Part shown: piece after piece, positions 45,925 through 56,810 of the stretch | Numbering within the stretch: position 1 is the stretch's first letter | Layout of the letters: the number at the start of each line of letters is the position of its first letter | Source: Nitrosomonadales bacterium | GTDB taxonomy: Bacteria; Pseudomonadota; Gammaproteobacteria; Burkholderiales; Gallionellaceae | DNA length: 64,000 nucleotides | Reading direction: 5' to 3' | NCBI GenBank assembly: GCA_016199835.1 | Contig: JACQFX010000056.1 | Span: 114,621-178,620 of the forward strand | The notes under the pieces: model-generated | What the model was told of the DNA's origin: nothing | The model's database searches: none | What the model saw: only the letters and a program-made list of their open reading frames with translations | Position numbers and translations under genes: made by a program

Positions 45925-46673
45925 GTTTCTACACGCTGTTCCACAAGGAAACGCTGCGCGTAAAGAAGGTGGCGTTCCAGACCTTGCTGTCGCCGATACT
46001 CACCGCGCTGTTGTATCTGCTGATTTTCTCGCATGTGCTGGAGCGGCATGTCGAGGTATATCCTGGTGTGCGTTACACCGCGTTCCTGATCCCCGGTCTG
46101 GTGATGATGTCGGTGTTGCAGAACGCCTTTGCCAACAGTTCTTCCAGCCTGATCCAGTCCAAGATCACCGGCAACCTTGTGTTCGTGCTGATGGCGCCGA
46201 TCTCTTATGTGGAGTTCTTTGCGGCTTATGTGCTGGCCTCGGTGGTGCGCGGGCTGGTGGTGGGGACGGGCGTGTATCTGGCAGCCTTGTGGTTCGCCCA
46301 ACCGCCGTTGCAATCACCGCTATGGATCGTGTTGTTCGCGGTGATGGGCAGCGCCATGCTCGGGGCTATGGGTGTAGTGGCGGGTATCTGGGCGGAGAAG
46401 TTCGATCAACTCGCGGGCTTTCAGAATTTCATCATCATGCCGCTCACCTTTCTGTCCGGCGTGTTCTATTCCATCCACTCGCTGCCGGATTTCTGGCAAG
46501 GTTTGTCGCGTTTCAACCCGTTTTTTTATATGATAGACGGCTTCCGCTACGGATTCTTCGGGGTTTCCGATATTTCACCCTGGATCAGCCTCGCGGTGGT
46601 GGGCGGTTGCATGCTGTTGCTGACGGGGTTCGCGCTGGCATTATTGCGTTCGGGTTATAAATTACGTTCTTGA
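45918..46673 (+). CDS. ABC-2 type exporter permease (YadH-like)
   Basis: 251 residues with about six membrane segments and the ABC-2 signature region (GFQNFIIMPLTFLSGVFYSI, SLPDFWQGLSRFNPFFYMID). Together with the preceding ATPase it forms an exporter of unknown cargo in the inner membrane. An overlap of 7 bp with the ATPase gene indicates coupling. Confidence 0.94.
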   Translation: MLSFYTLFHKETLRVKKVAFQTLLSPILTALLYLLIFSHVLERHVEVYPGVRYTAFLIPGLVMMSVLQNAFANSSSSLIQSKITGNLVFVLMAPISYVEFFAAYVLASVVRGLVVGTGVYLAALWFAQPPLQSPLWIVLFAVMGSAMLGAMGVVAGIWAEKFDQLAGFQNFIIMPLTFLSGVFYSIHSLPDFWQGLSRFNPFFYMIDGFRYGFFGVSDISPWISLAVVGGCMLLLTGFALALLRSGYKLRS

Positions 46674-46678
46674 GGATT

Positions 46679-46912
46679 ATGGTTACACCGGAAAGCATCA
46701 AACACAATATCGAGCAGGGTATGGTCACCACGTATCTCAGCGTGAGCGGCGATGGCCGGCATTTCGAGGCGGTGGTGGTGAGCGATGAATTCGCGGGCAA
46801 GAGCCGCGTGCAGCGCCACCAGCGCGTGTATCAGACATTGGGAGACAGGATGCGCGAAGAAGTCCATGCCTTGTCGATGAAAACTTTTACGCCGCAAGAG
46901 TGGCAGGATAAA

Positions 46913-46915
<3 letters not shown>
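46679..46915 (+). CDS. BolA-family protein (IbaG-like)
   Basis: 78 residues from ATG 46679, after cttgaggatt. The BolA fold is evident (VTTYLSVSGDGRHFEAVVVS, KSRVQRHQRVYQTLGDRM, EVHALSMKTFTPQEW). BolA/IbaG proteins pair with monothiol glutaredoxins in iron-sulfur handling. In Proteobacteria IbaG lies directly before murA, as here, supporting the subfamily. Confidence 0.9.
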
Positions 46916-48208
<1,293 letters not shown>

Positions 48209-48257
48209 AAATCAGGGGGGGCACTGATTGTGCGATGAAAAACGCTGTCGGCGAACC

Positions 48258-48302
48258 CTCATAATCCTTTGGTTCGCGGCTCAAGTCCGCGAGGGTCGAC
48301 CA
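48258..48302 (+). pseudogene. tRNA 3'-half remnant with CAU anticodon
   Basis: From the anticodon loop to CCA the spacing is exactly that of a tRNA: CAT (48260-48262), AA, TCCTT (anticodon stem 3' strand), TGGTT (variable loop), CGCGG-CTCAAGT-CCGCG (T arm), AGGGTCG (acceptor 3' strand), A, CCA (48300-48302). The 5' half is missing: upstream there is no acceptor strand complementary to AGGGTCG, no D arm and no AAGGA to pair with TCCTT. The T loop starts with C instead of T. A perfect terminator follows 6 bp later. It looks like a displaced tRNA end or old integration-site remnant. Confidence 0.5.
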
Positions 48303-48308
48303 ACAAAC

Positions 48309-48336
48309 AAAAGCCTCGCAACGATGCGAGGCTTTT
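48309..48336. terminator. Rho-independent terminator after the tRNA remnant
   Basis: AAAAGCCTCGCA (48309-48320), ACGA loop, TGCGAGGCTTTT (48325-48336), followed by GTTTT. The 12-bp stem is perfect and has A/T tracts on both sides, so it can end plus-strand transcripts from murA and minus-strand transcripts from the PilZ gene. Confidence 0.9.
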
Positions 48337-48370
48337 GTTTTAAACAGTTTGCACCAAGGGCTTGCTAAAG

Positions 48371-48745
48371 CTATCGGCGACCAAAGGGCTTCATGGTCAA
48401 CTTCTGTCCAGATGGTTTGTCAGTCAGGCTTTTTCTGTAATTCAGAATGCTGATGCCCAGCGCGAAATACGAAGCGCGATTGATACCTTCAAACTTGAGG
48501 CCGCACAAGGTAGAGTCATCATCAGTAGTCGTCCGGCAAACAGTCGACCAGCCATTGAAGCCGATATCGAGTGAGAGGCGAATCTCGCTGCCCACCTTCA
48601 AGGTGCAGGGCTCCGGGAATTTCACCAATGCTCCGCCCAGCGAGATGTCTTGAGTGGTCAGGTCAATGTGGCGGCTCCCAAGAATCGCAAAGCCCTTTGA
48701 TGGGTATGGCACTCTGGTGCTGTTGCGTCGTTCTTGAGTTTGCAT
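48371..48745 (-). CDS. PilZ-domain protein, probable cyclic-di-GMP receptor
   Basis: 124 residues with a single PilZ domain: the RxxxR motif in ERRNSTRVP near the N-terminus and DISLGGALV (DxSxxG) about 25 residues later, both needed for c-di-GMP binding. No other domain is present, so it may act as a free adaptor. It is monocistronic, with terminators downstream. The output partner is unknown. Confidence 0.87.
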   Translation of the reverse strand: MQTQERRNSTRVPYPSKGFAILGSRHIDLTTQDISLGGALVKFPEPCTLKVGSEIRLSLDIGFNGWSTVCRTTTDDDSTLCGLKFEGINRASYFALGISILNYRKSLTDKPSGQKLTMKPFGRR

Positions 48746-49003
48746 TTTCTATCTCCTGATCATAAGTCCGTATCATCTTTTGATTCATGGCTGCCTTCCG
48801 TTGTTCCGGGTTGGCTCATAATCAAGTCATCATGATTAAGACGACATCACGAGATAGCATGCGCTACAAGATGGGTGATGTAATTACAATGACTCCTTGT
48901 ATATTCTTGTACATGCGGATCGATTTTCATATAGGGGAAACCACTAAAGTATCATGGGAATTCGGCATCTGGTCACGAGCCCAGTGCTTTTCTGTGTCCG
49001 TTC
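48746..49003. other. Non-coding interval between the PilZ gene and lpxH
   Basis: This 258-bp stretch is visibly richer in A and T than its surroundings. It contains the upstream region of the PilZ gene and no convincing coding frame or RNA. I see no sigma-28 consensus. An open plus-strand frame crosses it but runs antisense into lpxH. Confidence 0.5.
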
Positions 49004-49729
49004 TCAGTCCAGTTCAATGGGGCGGCATTCCTGGCCTGCGCAATGCAGTGCATTGCCGCGTTTATCCCAGTCGCCCAGTATCCAGCGCTCACAGGTGTGG
49101 CCATCGAGGTGATACAGAGCGCGACCGGGGCGATGAGTGTGGCCGTGTATCAGGCGCGGATAGCCGTGTTCGCGCAATAGCGCTGCCACCGCTTCTTCAT
49201 TCACATCCATGATGCTCATCGTCTTGCGTTGTTTTTCGCTTGCGCTCATGGTGCGCATCTGTGCTATCTGTGCCTTGCGTTGCGCCAGCGGCTGCGACAG
49301 GAATCGTTGTTGCCATTCATCGCCGCGCACTTGCTGCCGGAAATCCTGATAGGCCGCATCGTCGGTGCATAGCATATCGCCGTGCGTGAGCAGCGTCGGC
49401 GTGCCATACAGGTCGAGCAGTGTGGGATCGGACAACAACGTGGCGTGGCAGGCTGCTGCGAGTTCTCCCGCCATCAGGAAATCGCGATTGCCGCACATGA
49501 TGAACAGGCGTGTATTGTTCGTTGCAAGCGTGTTTAATGCACTGGTGATTTGCCGGTGGAGGGGGGCGTCGAGATCGTCATCTCCCGCCCAGTATTCGAA
49601 CAGGTCGCCGAGTATGTATAGCGCTTCCGCTTTTGGGGCGATGCGTTGCAGGAAACGCAGGAAGAGTTGCGTGATGTGCGATTGTTCCGCGCCGAGGTGC
49701 AGGTCGGAGATGAACAGGGTATGCGGCAT
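49004..49729 (-). CDS. lpxH: UDP-2,3-diacylglucosamine diphosphatase LpxH
   Basis: 241 residues. The calcineurin-like metallophosphatase motifs are intact: SDLHLG (Asp9, His11), ILGDLFEYW, GNRDFL, THGDMLCT and HGHTHRPG. LpxH makes lipid X in lipid A synthesis at the inner membrane, so the cell makes LPS. It lies downstream of ppiB on the same strand, the usual neighbourhood in Betaproteobacteria. Confidence 0.96.
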   Translation of the reverse strand: MPHTLFISDLHLGAEQSHITQLFLRFLQRIAPKAEALYILGDLFEYWAGDDDLDAPLHRQITSALNTLATNNTRLFIMCGNRDFLMAGELAAACHATLLSDPTLLDLYGTPTLLTHGDMLCTDDAAYQDFRQQVRGDEWQQRFLSQPLAQRKAQIAQMRTMSASEKQRKTMSIMDVNEEAVAALLREHGYPRLIHGHTHRPGRALYHLDGHTCERWILGDWDKRGNALHCAGQECRPIELD

Positions 49730-49740
49730 GGCTATGATGG

Positions 49741-49808
49741 AAACGGCGCCGAGGCCCGGGGGCGCGCTTCTATGCGGGAAACCGCATGAAAACGATGGGC
49801 GCCGTTTT
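49741..49808. repeat. Nested inverted repeat between ppiB and lpxH
   Basis: AAACGGCGCC (49741-49750) pairs with GGCGCCGTTT (from 49798), and inside them ATGCGG (49772-49777) pairs with CCGCAT (49782-49787) around a GAAA tetraloop. TTs follow the right arm on the plus strand. It may be a weak terminator or mRNA-processing structure after the isomerase gene. Confidence 0.5.
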
Positions 49809-49813
49809 TAATA

Positions 49814-50413
49814 TCACATCAGCTCCGCCTTGGTGATGATGACGTCTGCGGCGGGCACATCCTGGAACATGCCGCTGTTGCCGGTCTTGACCTTGCGGAT
49901 TGCGTCCACGACTTCCTTGCCTTCCACTACCTTGCCGAATACGCAGTAGCCGTAGCCGCGAGTGTCGGGCGAGGTGTAGTTGAGGAAGTCGTTGTCAGCC
50001 ACGTTGATGAAGAATTGTGCGGTGGCGGAATGCGGGTCACCGGTGCGTGCCATGGCGACGGTGTAAGCATCGTTCTTCAGGCCATTGGCCGCTTCGTTCT
50101 GGATCGCTGCCTTGGCCGGCTTCTGTTTCATGCCGGGTTCAAAGCCGCCGCCCTGGATCATGAATCCGTTGATCACGCGGTGGAAGATGGTGCCGTCGTA
50201 AAAGCCGCTGCCCGCATAATCGAGGAAGTTCTTGACCGTGACCGGCGCTTTTTCGGCATCCAGTTCGATGGTGATGTCGCCGTGGTTGGTGTGCAGTTTG
50301 ACCATGTTGTGCTTTCCTTTTTGTGCGGTGGTTTTGGAATGGGTTGCGGCTTGAGCGTTAAAGCATAACAGGCAGCCGAGCAATAATGCGGTGAAGCTTT
50401 TCAGGATGTTCAT
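49814..50413 (-). CDS. ppiB: Cyclophilin-type peptidyl-prolyl cis-trans isomerase with two possible starts
   Basis: 199 residues from ATG 50413 include a signal peptide ([22 protein letters not shown] cleavage near residue 23) and a cyclophilin domain ([55 protein letters not shown]). Met37 at 50305 is the usual start of the cytoplasmic PpiB form ([15 protein letters not shown]) and has its own AGGAAA site 7 nt upstream. The gene may thus make both a periplasmic and a cytoplasmic isomerase. It catalyses proline cis-trans isomerisation during protein folding. Confidence 0.93.
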   Translation of the reverse strand: MNILKSFTALLLGCLLCFNAQAATHSKTTAQKGKHNMVKLHTNHGDITIELDAEKAPVTVKNFLDYAGSGFYDGTIFHRVINGFMIQGGGFEPGMKQKPAKAAIQNEAANGLKNDAYTVAMARTGDPHSATAQFFINVADNDFLNYTSPDTRGYGYCVFGKVVEGKEVVDAIRKVKTGNSGMFQDVPAADVIITKAELM

Positions 50414-50440
50414 ATGTGTCCTCGGTACAGGTTGGAGAGA

Positions 50441-51625
50441 TTAGGCGGCGCCTTCGTAAACGATCTGCCAGCGGTTGTCACGCTTCATCCAGTACTGGCG
50501 TTTCTTCATCTGGTTGGACAGGTTGTTGCTCGCATAATCCTGCTCGAAGCTGACTACTACCATGTCGGGCTGGTTGGGATAGGCGAACAAACTGAGATTG
50601 GAGATATTCACCTTGATCCACGACTTGCCCGCGGTCACCTGTTTTTTCAGTTGTGTCCAGGAAGAGATATCCATGTTGCCGCTGGAGAAATCAGCCGCAT
50701 AATGTTTGAGGTAAGCCTCGGTGTCGCGACTGGACCAATCTTTGCGCCATTGTTCGATCTCGCCGACCAATGCGGTACGCTCGGTCCGGGTTTGCTCGTT
50801 GCTCCAGTCCATCTTGTTGGTGATGATCACCGGAGTGACGCCGACTTGCAACAGCTTGCCCAGATTATCCAGATCCTCGTTGGACAGCACCACGCAGCCG
50901 TTGCTGGCACGCGGCGGGCGACTGTAGGTGTCGCTCGGCGTACCGTGCAGCCAGATGCCGTGGCCATCGCGCCCCTGTTTACGGTCCCATTCGTTGGGAT
51001 AGCTCAGCGGGTAGGCGCCGCTGCCATAGAGATCGGTGAGCTGGTTTTTTGGCAGGCTGGACTTGACGAAATACACGCCGAGCGGAGTTTTCTGGTCGCC
51101 CTCGGAAAGTTTCTCGCTGCCGTTCTTGCCGCTGCTGACATAGTAGTCCGCCACGTAGTGCGGCTCGCCGTTGACGTTCTCATACAGGTATAGCGTGGAC
51201 TTGCTGGTGTCCACCACGATGGCGTAGCGCTGCTGGGCATCGAGCTGCCACAGGAATTGGGGTACCAGCGCGGAGGGGGATTGCTCCTGGAAACGTTGCA
51301 GGCGCGCGCGTGCTTCATCGCGCAGGTCTTCCATGCGTTCGCGCGGCGCGTCCGGTGCATTGCCGAATTCGCTGAGTGGTCGCGCCCGTGCCATCAGCAG
51401 ATCGCCCCTGACCAGTTGCGCCAGCTTGAACTTGGGATTGATTTTGAGCAGCGTATCCACTTCGTTCAGCGCTACGTCCAGCTTGTTGCCGGATACCGAC
51501 AGCAGACTTTCCACGAGCAATGCTTCCATGCTGCGCGAGTCGGAACTGCCCGCACGCTCTCCGGCGTGAGCCAAAACGAGCGCAAACGCGAGCGCGAAAA
51601 AGGAAAGCGGACGGGTGATGCGCAT
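50441..51625 (-). CDS. L,D-transpeptidase (YkuD) with C-terminal NTF2-like domain
   Basis: 394 residues with a signal peptide (LSFFALAFALVLAHA), a helical repeat-like N-terminal part, a YkuD catalytic domain at about 130-275 and an NTF2-like C-terminal domain at about 285-390. The catalytic motif is present: HGTP at His227 and SRPPRASNGCVVL with Cys244. Such enzymes make 3-3 peptidoglycan crosslinks or attach proteins in the periplasm. The C-terminal domain resembles that of the next gene upstream (51629-52669), 3 bp away. Confidence 0.92.
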   Translation of the reverse strand: MRITRPLSFFALAFALVLAHAGERAGSSDSRSMEALLVESLLSVSGNKLDVALNEVDTLLKINPKFKLAQLVRGDLLMARARPLSEFGNAPDAPRERMEDLRDEARARLQRFQEQSPSALVPQFLWQLDAQQRYAIVVDTSKSTLYLYENVNGEPHYVADYYVSSGKNGSEKLSEGDQKTPLGVYFVKSSLPKNQLTDLYGSGAYPLSYPNEWDRKQGRDGHGIWLHGTPSDTYSRPPRASNGCVVLSNEDLDNLGKLLQVGVTPVIITNKMDWSNEQTRTERTALVGEIEQWRKDWSSRDTEAYLKHYAADFSSGNMDISSWTQLKKQVTAGKSWIKVNISNLSLFAYPNQPDMVVVSFEQDYASNNLSNQMKKRQYWMKRDNRWQIVYEGAA

Positions 51626-51628
51626 GAC

Positions 51629-52669
51629 TTACTTTCCGGTGCGTTCTTCCTGTATCAACCAGTTGCTCCCGGATTTGACCAGTACCAGCGTTTTATTGGA
51701 ATGGTTTTTCAGATGGCTGGCGCGATAAGACTGCTTGAATGACACGCTCGCGTGGTTGGCGTCCATGAGTTTGACCTTGGGATTGCCGATGTCGACCTGG
51801 ATGGAGCCGGGCTTGCGGATGCGGTCGGTGCGCTGGGCTTCCCAGTCGGCGCGGCTTGCGCCATCCAGGATCTTGAAATCGTCGGCATAGAACGCGAGAT
51901 AGCCCTTCACATTCTTGGCCGACCAGGCGGCAGCCCAGTCATGTACTGTTTGCAGTATCGCAGCAGTGGAGTCTGCTGCCGATCTGGATTCGGCGACAGC
52001 CGGTGCAGCGGTTGCAGCAGGTTCGCTGACAGCAATTTTTTCCGTGGCTGCCGCAGGCTCGGCCAGTTCTGCTGGCAGCGACTTGGCAGCCACGGTTGCG
52101 GCTTCGGCGTGTGCGGCAGTCTTGGCAGGTTTGCTGCTCTTGGTGGAGGAGTTGGAAAACAGATCCTTGATCAGCGACAGCTTGGTCTGTGTACTGGTGT
52201 TGCCGCGATCCAGTTGCAGTGCGCGGTCGTAAGCCTGGCTCGCCAGCTTGGCATAAATGTCGCCCAGGTTCTCATGCGCGGTGGCATAGCTTGGATGCGT
52301 GCGGATCGCCATTTCCAGCGCGATCCTGGCCTTGTCGTACTGTCCCTGGCTGGCATATAGCACCGCGAGATTGTTATACGGTTCCGGCAACTCCGGGTAG
52401 TCCTCGGTCAGTTCGGTGAACACGCGAATAGCGTCGGCAGTCTTGCCCTGTTCGGTAAGAATCAGGCCCTTCAGAAAGCGCCCTTGTGCATCCTTGGGTT
52501 TGCTTGTCAGGTAGTTGTTGGTACGTTCCAGCGCCTGTTCGGTCTTGCCCTGCTTGAGCAGTTTGTTGATATCTTGCAACTCGTCCGCGCTTGCAGTGAG
52601 CCCGAAGCACAACAGCAATGCGCCCGCAAACAGTGCGGCGCACTTATTGGAACGATTTGGCAAGTTCAT
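51629..52669 (-). CDS. TPR protein with C-terminal NTF2-like domain, L,D-transpeptidase partner
   Basis: 346 residues with a signal peptide ([15 protein letters not shown]), four or so TPR units ([20 protein letters not shown] to [20 protein letters not shown]), a Ala/Ser/Pro-rich linker and a C-terminal NTF2-like domain ([40 protein letters not shown]). It is 3 bp upstream of the transpeptidase gene and shares its terminal domain, so the two probably act together in the periplasm. Exact role unknown. Confidence 0.85.
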   Translation of the reverse strand: MNLPNRSNKCAALFAGALLLCFGLTASADELQDINKLLKQGKTEQALERTNNYLTSKPKDAQGRFLKGLILTEQGKTADAIRVFTELTEDYPELPEPYNNLAVLYASQGQYDKARIALEMAIRTHPSYATAHENLGDIYAKLASQAYDRALQLDRGNTSTQTKLSLIKDLFSNSSTKSSKPAKTAAHAEAATVAAKSLPAELAEPAAATEKIAVSEPAATAAPAVAESRSAADSTAAILQTVHDWAAAWSAKNVKGYLAFYADDFKILDGASRADWEAQRTDRIRKPGSIQVDIGNPKVKLMDANHASVSFKQSYRASHLKNHSNKTLVLVKSGSNWLIQEERTGK

Positions 52670-52851
52670 GGTGTCGTGTTTTCCTGGTTGGTTTGCAATG
52701 GGAAACGCTGCGTGCTGTGCGGATTACCCAAACGGGTCGGATTCTATCAAATAAGCCGCTTTGTTTCACTCGTTATCTCGCTACGCCGGTTTGGTCGGTC
52801 AGGTTTTCGGGTAAAATCCGCGCGTCATCCACGGTAATGAAAATCCAACTC

Positions 52852-54522
52852 ATGAGCAGCGACGCACCAGCATCCGTATCCAACTTCATCCGCACGATCA
52901 TCGATGGCGATCTCGCCAGCGGCAAGCACGCGAGCATCGTCACGCGCTTCCCGCCCGAGCCGAACGGCTATCTGCACGTCGGCCACGCCAAATCCATCTG
53001 TCTGAACTTCGGTCTGGCGAAGGATTACAACGGCCTGTGCAACCTGCGCTTCGACGACACCAATCCGGAGAAGGAGAGCGAAGAGTATGCGCAGTCCATT
53101 CAGGACGATGTGCGCTGGCTGGGCTTTGAATGGAACGGGGAAGTGCGCTGGGCTTCGGATTATTTCGATGCGCTGTACGACTATGCGGTGGAGCTTATCA
53201 ACAAGGGCTTGGCCTATGTGGATGATCTCACGCCGGAACAGATGCGCGAGTATCGCGGCACGCTGACGCAAGCCGGTAGGAACAGCCCGAACCGTGATCG
53301 CCCCGCAGCCGAGAATCTGGCTCTGTTCACGCGCATGAAGAACGGCGAATTCGCCGACGGCGCGATGGTGCTGCGCGCGAAGATCGACATGGCGGCGCCC
53401 AACATCAACCTGCGCGACCCGGTCATCTACCGCATCCGTCGCGCCCACCATATCCGCACTGGCGACAATTGGTGCATCTATCCGATGTACGACTACACGC
53501 ACTGCATCTCCGACGCGCTGGAAGGCATTACACATTCCATCTGCACGCTGGAGTTCGAGGATCACCGCCCGCTGTATGACTGGGTGCTGGACAACCTCAC
53601 CATTCCCTGCCATCCGCGCCAGTATGAATTCTCGCGCCTGGAGTTGCACTACACCATCACCAGCAAGCGCAAGCTGCTGCAACTGGTGAACGAGAAAAAG
53701 GTGAGCGGCTGGGACGACCCGCGCATGCCCACGATCTCCGGCATGCGCAGGCGCGGCTACACGCCGGAAGGCATACGCGAATTTGCCAAACGCATAGGTG
53801 TGTCCAAGAGCGAGAACAGCGTCGACATGGCGATCATGGAAGGCGCGATCCGCGAAGACCTGGAATTGCGCGCGCCGCGCGTGATGGCCATCATCAACCC
53901 GCTTAAGGTCACCATTACCAATGCCGATGGCGCACAAACGCGCGAGGCGTATTTTCATCCCAACATGCCGGAACTGGGCAAGCGCGTCGTGCCGTTCGGT
54001 AAAGAGCTGCTCATCGAAGCCGACGACTTCGCCGAAGTGCCGCCGCCAGGCTGGAAGCGCCTCACCTTGGGCGGCGAGATACGCCTGCGCCACAGCTATG
54101 TGATGCGCTGTGACGAAGCGGTGAAGGATGCATCCGGCAATGTCATTGAGCTGCGTTGCAGCATCGACCACGACACGCTGGGCAAAAATCCGGAAGGGCG
54201 CAAGGTTAAGGGCGTGATCCACTTTTTGTCACGTGCGCACGCGCTGCCTGTGGAGATACGTCTGTATGACCGTTTGTTCACCGTACCCGAACCGGATGGC
54301 GACCGCGAGGTGGATTTCTGCATACACCTCAACCCGGCCTCGTTGACTGTGGTGCAAGGCTGGGTCGAGGCTGTGGTGCGCGATGCTGCACCTGAAACGC
54401 GCTATCAGTTCGAACGCCTCGGCTATTTCTGCACCGACCGCCGCGAACACCAACCGGGCGGCAAGCTGGTGTTCAATCGCACGGTGACGTTGAAGGATTC
54501 CTGGACGAGAGAGCAAAGCTAA
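52852..54522 (+). CDS. glnS: Glutaminyl-tRNA synthetase
   Basis: 556 residues from ATG 52852 ([20 protein letters not shown]); ATG 52837 is an alternative and the open frame further upstream is non-coding. Class I motifs: HVGH at 42-45 in [15 protein letters not shown] and VSKS at 317-320. It charges tRNA-Gln directly. The presence of GlnRS is typical of Beta- and Gammaproteobacteria. Divergent from the TPR gene. Confidence 0.98.
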   Translation: MSSDAPASVSNFIRTIIDGDLASGKHASIVTRFPPEPNGYLHVGHAKSICLNFGLAKDYNGLCNLRFDDTNPEKESEEYAQSIQDDVRWLGFEWNGEVRWASDYFDALYDYAVELINKGLAYVDDLTPEQMREYRGTLTQAGRNSPNRDRPAAENLALFTRMKNGEFADGAMVLRAKIDMAAPNINLRDPVIYRIRRAHHIRTGDNWCIYPMYDYTHCISDALEGITHSICTLEFEDHRPLYDWVLDNLTIPCHPRQYEFSRLELHYTITSKRKLLQLVNEKKVSGWDDPRMPTISGMRRRGYTPEGIREFAKRIGVSKSENSVDMAIMEGAIREDLELRAPRVMAIINPLKVTITNADGAQTREAYFHPNMPELGKRVVPFGKELLIEADDFAEVPPPGWKRLTLGGEIRLRHSYVMRCDEAVKDASGNVIELRCSIDHDTLGKNPEGRKVKGVIHFLSRAHALPVEIRLYDRLFTVPEPDGDREVDFCIHLNPASLTVVQGWVEAVVRDAAPETRYQFERLGYFCTDRREHQPGGKLVFNRTVTLKDSWTREQS

Positions 54523-54591
54523 GCACGAACATTCCCGCCTCCATGCAGGGGGACGAAGTCGACGGTAATAATTTTTGCAGCAAAGGTTTAC

Positions 54592-56061
54592 ATGTTAAAA
54601 ATCCACAACACCCTCACCCGCGACAAGCAGGACTTCATCCCCATCACGCCGAACACCGTGCGCTTGTATGTGTGCGGCATGACGGTGTACGACTATTGCC
54701 ACCTCGGTCATGCGCGTGTGATGGTGGTGTTCGACATGGTGTACCGCTGGTTCAAGGCTTCCGGCTACGACATCACCTATGTGCGCAACATCACCGACAT
54801 CGACGACAAGATCATCAAGCGCGCGGCGGAGAAGGGCGAATCCATCCATGTGCTGACGCAGCGCTTCATCGATTTCATGCACGAAGACGAACGCGCGCTG
54901 GGCATCCTGCCGCCCGATCATGAACCGCGCGCCACGCAATATGTGCCGCAGATGCTGGCAATGATCGCGCAACTGGAAAAGAATGGCCTGGCTTATAAGG
55001 CGGCGGACGGGGACGTGAATTATGCGGTGCGCAAGTTTGACGGCTACGGCAAATTGTCGGGAAAGTCGCTCGAAGATTTGCGCGCGGGCGAGCGCGTGGA
55101 TGTGAACAGCGGCAAGAACGACCCGCTCGACTTCGTGCTGTGGAAACATGCGAAAGACGAAGAAGCGGAAGAAGTGAAATGGGATTCGCCCTGGGGCAAG
55201 GGGCGTCCCGGCTGGCACATCGAATGCTCGGCGATGGGTTCGGAATTGCTCGGCAAACAGTTCGACATCCACGGCGGCGGCGCGGACTTGCAGTTCCCGC
55301 ATCACGAAAACGAGATCGCCCAGAGCGAAGGCGCGCATCAGTGCCAGTATGTGAACTACTGGATGCACAACGGCTTCGTGCGCGTGGACGACGAGAAGAT
55401 GTCCAAATCGCTCGGCAACTTCTTCACCATACGTGAAGTGCTGAAAAAATACGATGCCGAAGTGGTGCGTTTCTTCATTCTGCGCGCGCATTACCGCAGC
55501 CCGCTGAATTATTCGGATGCGCATCTGGATGATGCGAAGGGTGCGTTGACGCGGTTGTATACGGCGCTTAAATCCGTTCGCCCCGAGCTTGCCGAAGGGC
55601 GTGCTTCGACAAGCTCAGCACGAACGGCGGAGGTTGAATGGAATGAGCCCTACGCCCAACGTTTCCAGGCTGCAATGAACGACGACTTTAATACACCTGA
55701 AGCGATGGCGGTGTTATTCGACCTCGCCAACGAAGTGAATCGCAGCAAATCGCCGGGAATGGCTGTGCAACTCAAGATGCTGGCTGGTGTGCTTGGTTTG
55801 TTGCAGCGTGACCCGAATGGATTTTTACAAGGGATGCCGGCCATCATTGATGCGAAACTAGGGCAAGTCACTTGGTCGGATACGCAGGCGACTTTGATTA
55901 TTGGAAAGAGTCCGCAAGAAATTGATGAGATGATCACCGCCCGCATCGCCGCCAAAAAATCCAGAAACTTCGCCGAAGCCGACCGCATCCGCAAGGAGTT
56001 GCTCGATGCCGGTATCGTGCTCGAAGACAGCGCCTCCGGCACCACCTGGCGGCGCGCCTGA
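54592..56061 (+). CDS. cysS: Cysteinyl-tRNA synthetase with in-frame repeat insertion
   Basis: 489 residues, class I. Zinc-ligand Cys28 in [13 protein letters not shown] at 37-40, WHIECSAM and KMSKS at about 269-273 are intact. Residues about 328-345 ([18 protein letters not shown]) are encoded by a 54-bp palindromic repeat inserted in frame between the catalytic core and the anticodon-binding part, lengthening the protein beyond the usual 460 or so. The reading frame is preserved, so the enzyme is probably functional. Confidence 0.96.
   Translation: MLKIHNTLTRDKQDFIPITPNTVRLYVCGMTVYDYCHLGHARVMVVFDMVYRWFKASGYDITYVRNITDIDDKIIKRAAEKGESIHVLTQRFIDFMHEDERALGILPPDHEPRATQYVPQMLAMIAQLEKNGLAYKAADGDVNYAVRKFDGYGKLSGKSLEDLRAGERVDVNSGKNDPLDFVLWKHAKDEEAEEVKWDSPWGKGRPGWHIECSAMGSELLGKQFDIHGGGADLQFPHHENEIAQSEGAHQCQYVNYWMHNGFVRVDDEKMSKSLGNFFTIREVLKKYDAEVVRFFILRAHYRSPLNYSDAHLDDAKGALTRLYTALKSVRPELAEGRASTSSARTAEVEWNEPYAQRFQAAMNDDFNTPEAMAVLFDLANEVNRSKSPGMAVQLKMLAGVLGLLQRDPNGFLQGMPAIIDAKLGQVTWSDTQATLIIGKSPQEIDEMITARIAAKKSRNFAEADRIRKELLDAGIVLEDSASGTTWRRA
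55574..55627. repeat. REP-like palindromic element inside cysS
   Basis: CCGTTCG (55574-55580) and CGAACGG (55621-55627) end a 54-bp imperfect palindrome with GAGCTTG/CGAAG on the left and CTTCG/CAAGCTC on the right. This matches a widespread bacterial intergenic repeat whose translation (VRPELVEG, STSSART) is often seen in proteins. Its length is a multiple of three and it leaves cysS in frame. Confidence 0.85.
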
Positions 56062-56071
56062 CGCAGGAAGT

Positions 56072-56797
56072 TCACGGCAGTTTTCCCGCTTCCACCATGC
56101 GGTAGTACAAGACGCCCGGCGATAGCCAGATCACAAGATCATCGAATTCGCCGCTGCCTGATGTGGCGGCAGTTTGGATATGGCTGACAAATGTTTTATT
56201 GCCATCGAGATTGACCGCTTCGTCTGCGTCTGTTCCACCATACCCCCCATTCTTTCCCGTTGAATAAATCACTACGGGCACGCCGGGGCTGGCCGTGAGT
56301 GCAGTATTCGATGCGCAACTCGTCGTGCTGATGCCGGTGGCGGTGGCGCATACGAGCAGGCTGGGCGCGAGCGCGGACATGCCTGTGCTGCTCATGCCGC
56401 CAGTCCGGGTGTAGGCATTATTGTTCGAGTTCGTCACGGCATAACGCAGGCGGTTGCCCCAGGGGTCAATGGCGTAGCCGTCTGCCGTAACCAGCTCCAG
56501 CGTGGCGGCAGGCACAAATCCATCATATAAGTTGGAGCAATTTCCATCACCGGCGCTACCGCCCGGGTTGAAACTTTCTGCACCATTGCTGACGGGCGAG
56601 GCGGGACAGGGTAATCGTCCGTTGGCGATGGCGTAGCCGATCAGTGCTTCGCGGGTTTCGTCCAGTTGTTTGCGCGCTTCGTCCGTGCGTTGCTGTTCGA
56701 TCTTTCCGGATAGCTTGGGCAACAAACCGCCCAGCAACAGAGCAACTATGAACAGCACGACAGCCAGTTCGATCAGGGTGTAGCCGCGATGTTTCAT
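56072..56797 (-). CDS. Prepilin-like (pseudopilin) protein with type IV N-methylation leader
   Basis: About 241 residues from ATG 56797 (MKHRGYTLIELAVVLFIVAL); an ATG three codons earlier is possible. The short basic leader and G-YTLIELAVV cleavage site are typical of type IV prepilins/type II secretion pseudopilins, processed by a prepilin peptidase. The body is Ser/Thr/Ala/Gly-rich with a Cys pair. It is probably an exported minor pilin. A tiny lipoprotein gene precedes it on the same strand. Confidence 0.85.
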   Translation of the reverse strand: MKHRGYTLIELAVVLFIVALLLGGLLPKLSGKIEQQRTDEARKQLDETREALIGYAIANGRLPCPASPVSNGAESFNPGGSAGDGNCSNLYDGFVPAATLELVTADGYAIDPWGNRLRYAVTNSNNNAYTRTGGMSSTGMSALAPSLLVCATATGISTTSCASNTALTASPGVPVVIYSTGKNGGYGGTDADEAVNLDGNKTFVSHIQTAATSGSGEFDDLVIWLSPGVLYYRMVEAGKLP

Positions 56798-56810
56798 GGC
56801 AGGCATTTCA

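Noticed and set aside
48787..49212. 141-codon plus-strand open frame
   Set aside because: Starts in the A/T-rich spacer and runs antisense into lpxH; no family or ribosome site.
52825..54222. 465-codon minus-strand open frame
   Set aside because: Antisense to glnS; His/Val/Ala-rich translation typical of a shadow of a GC-rich gene.
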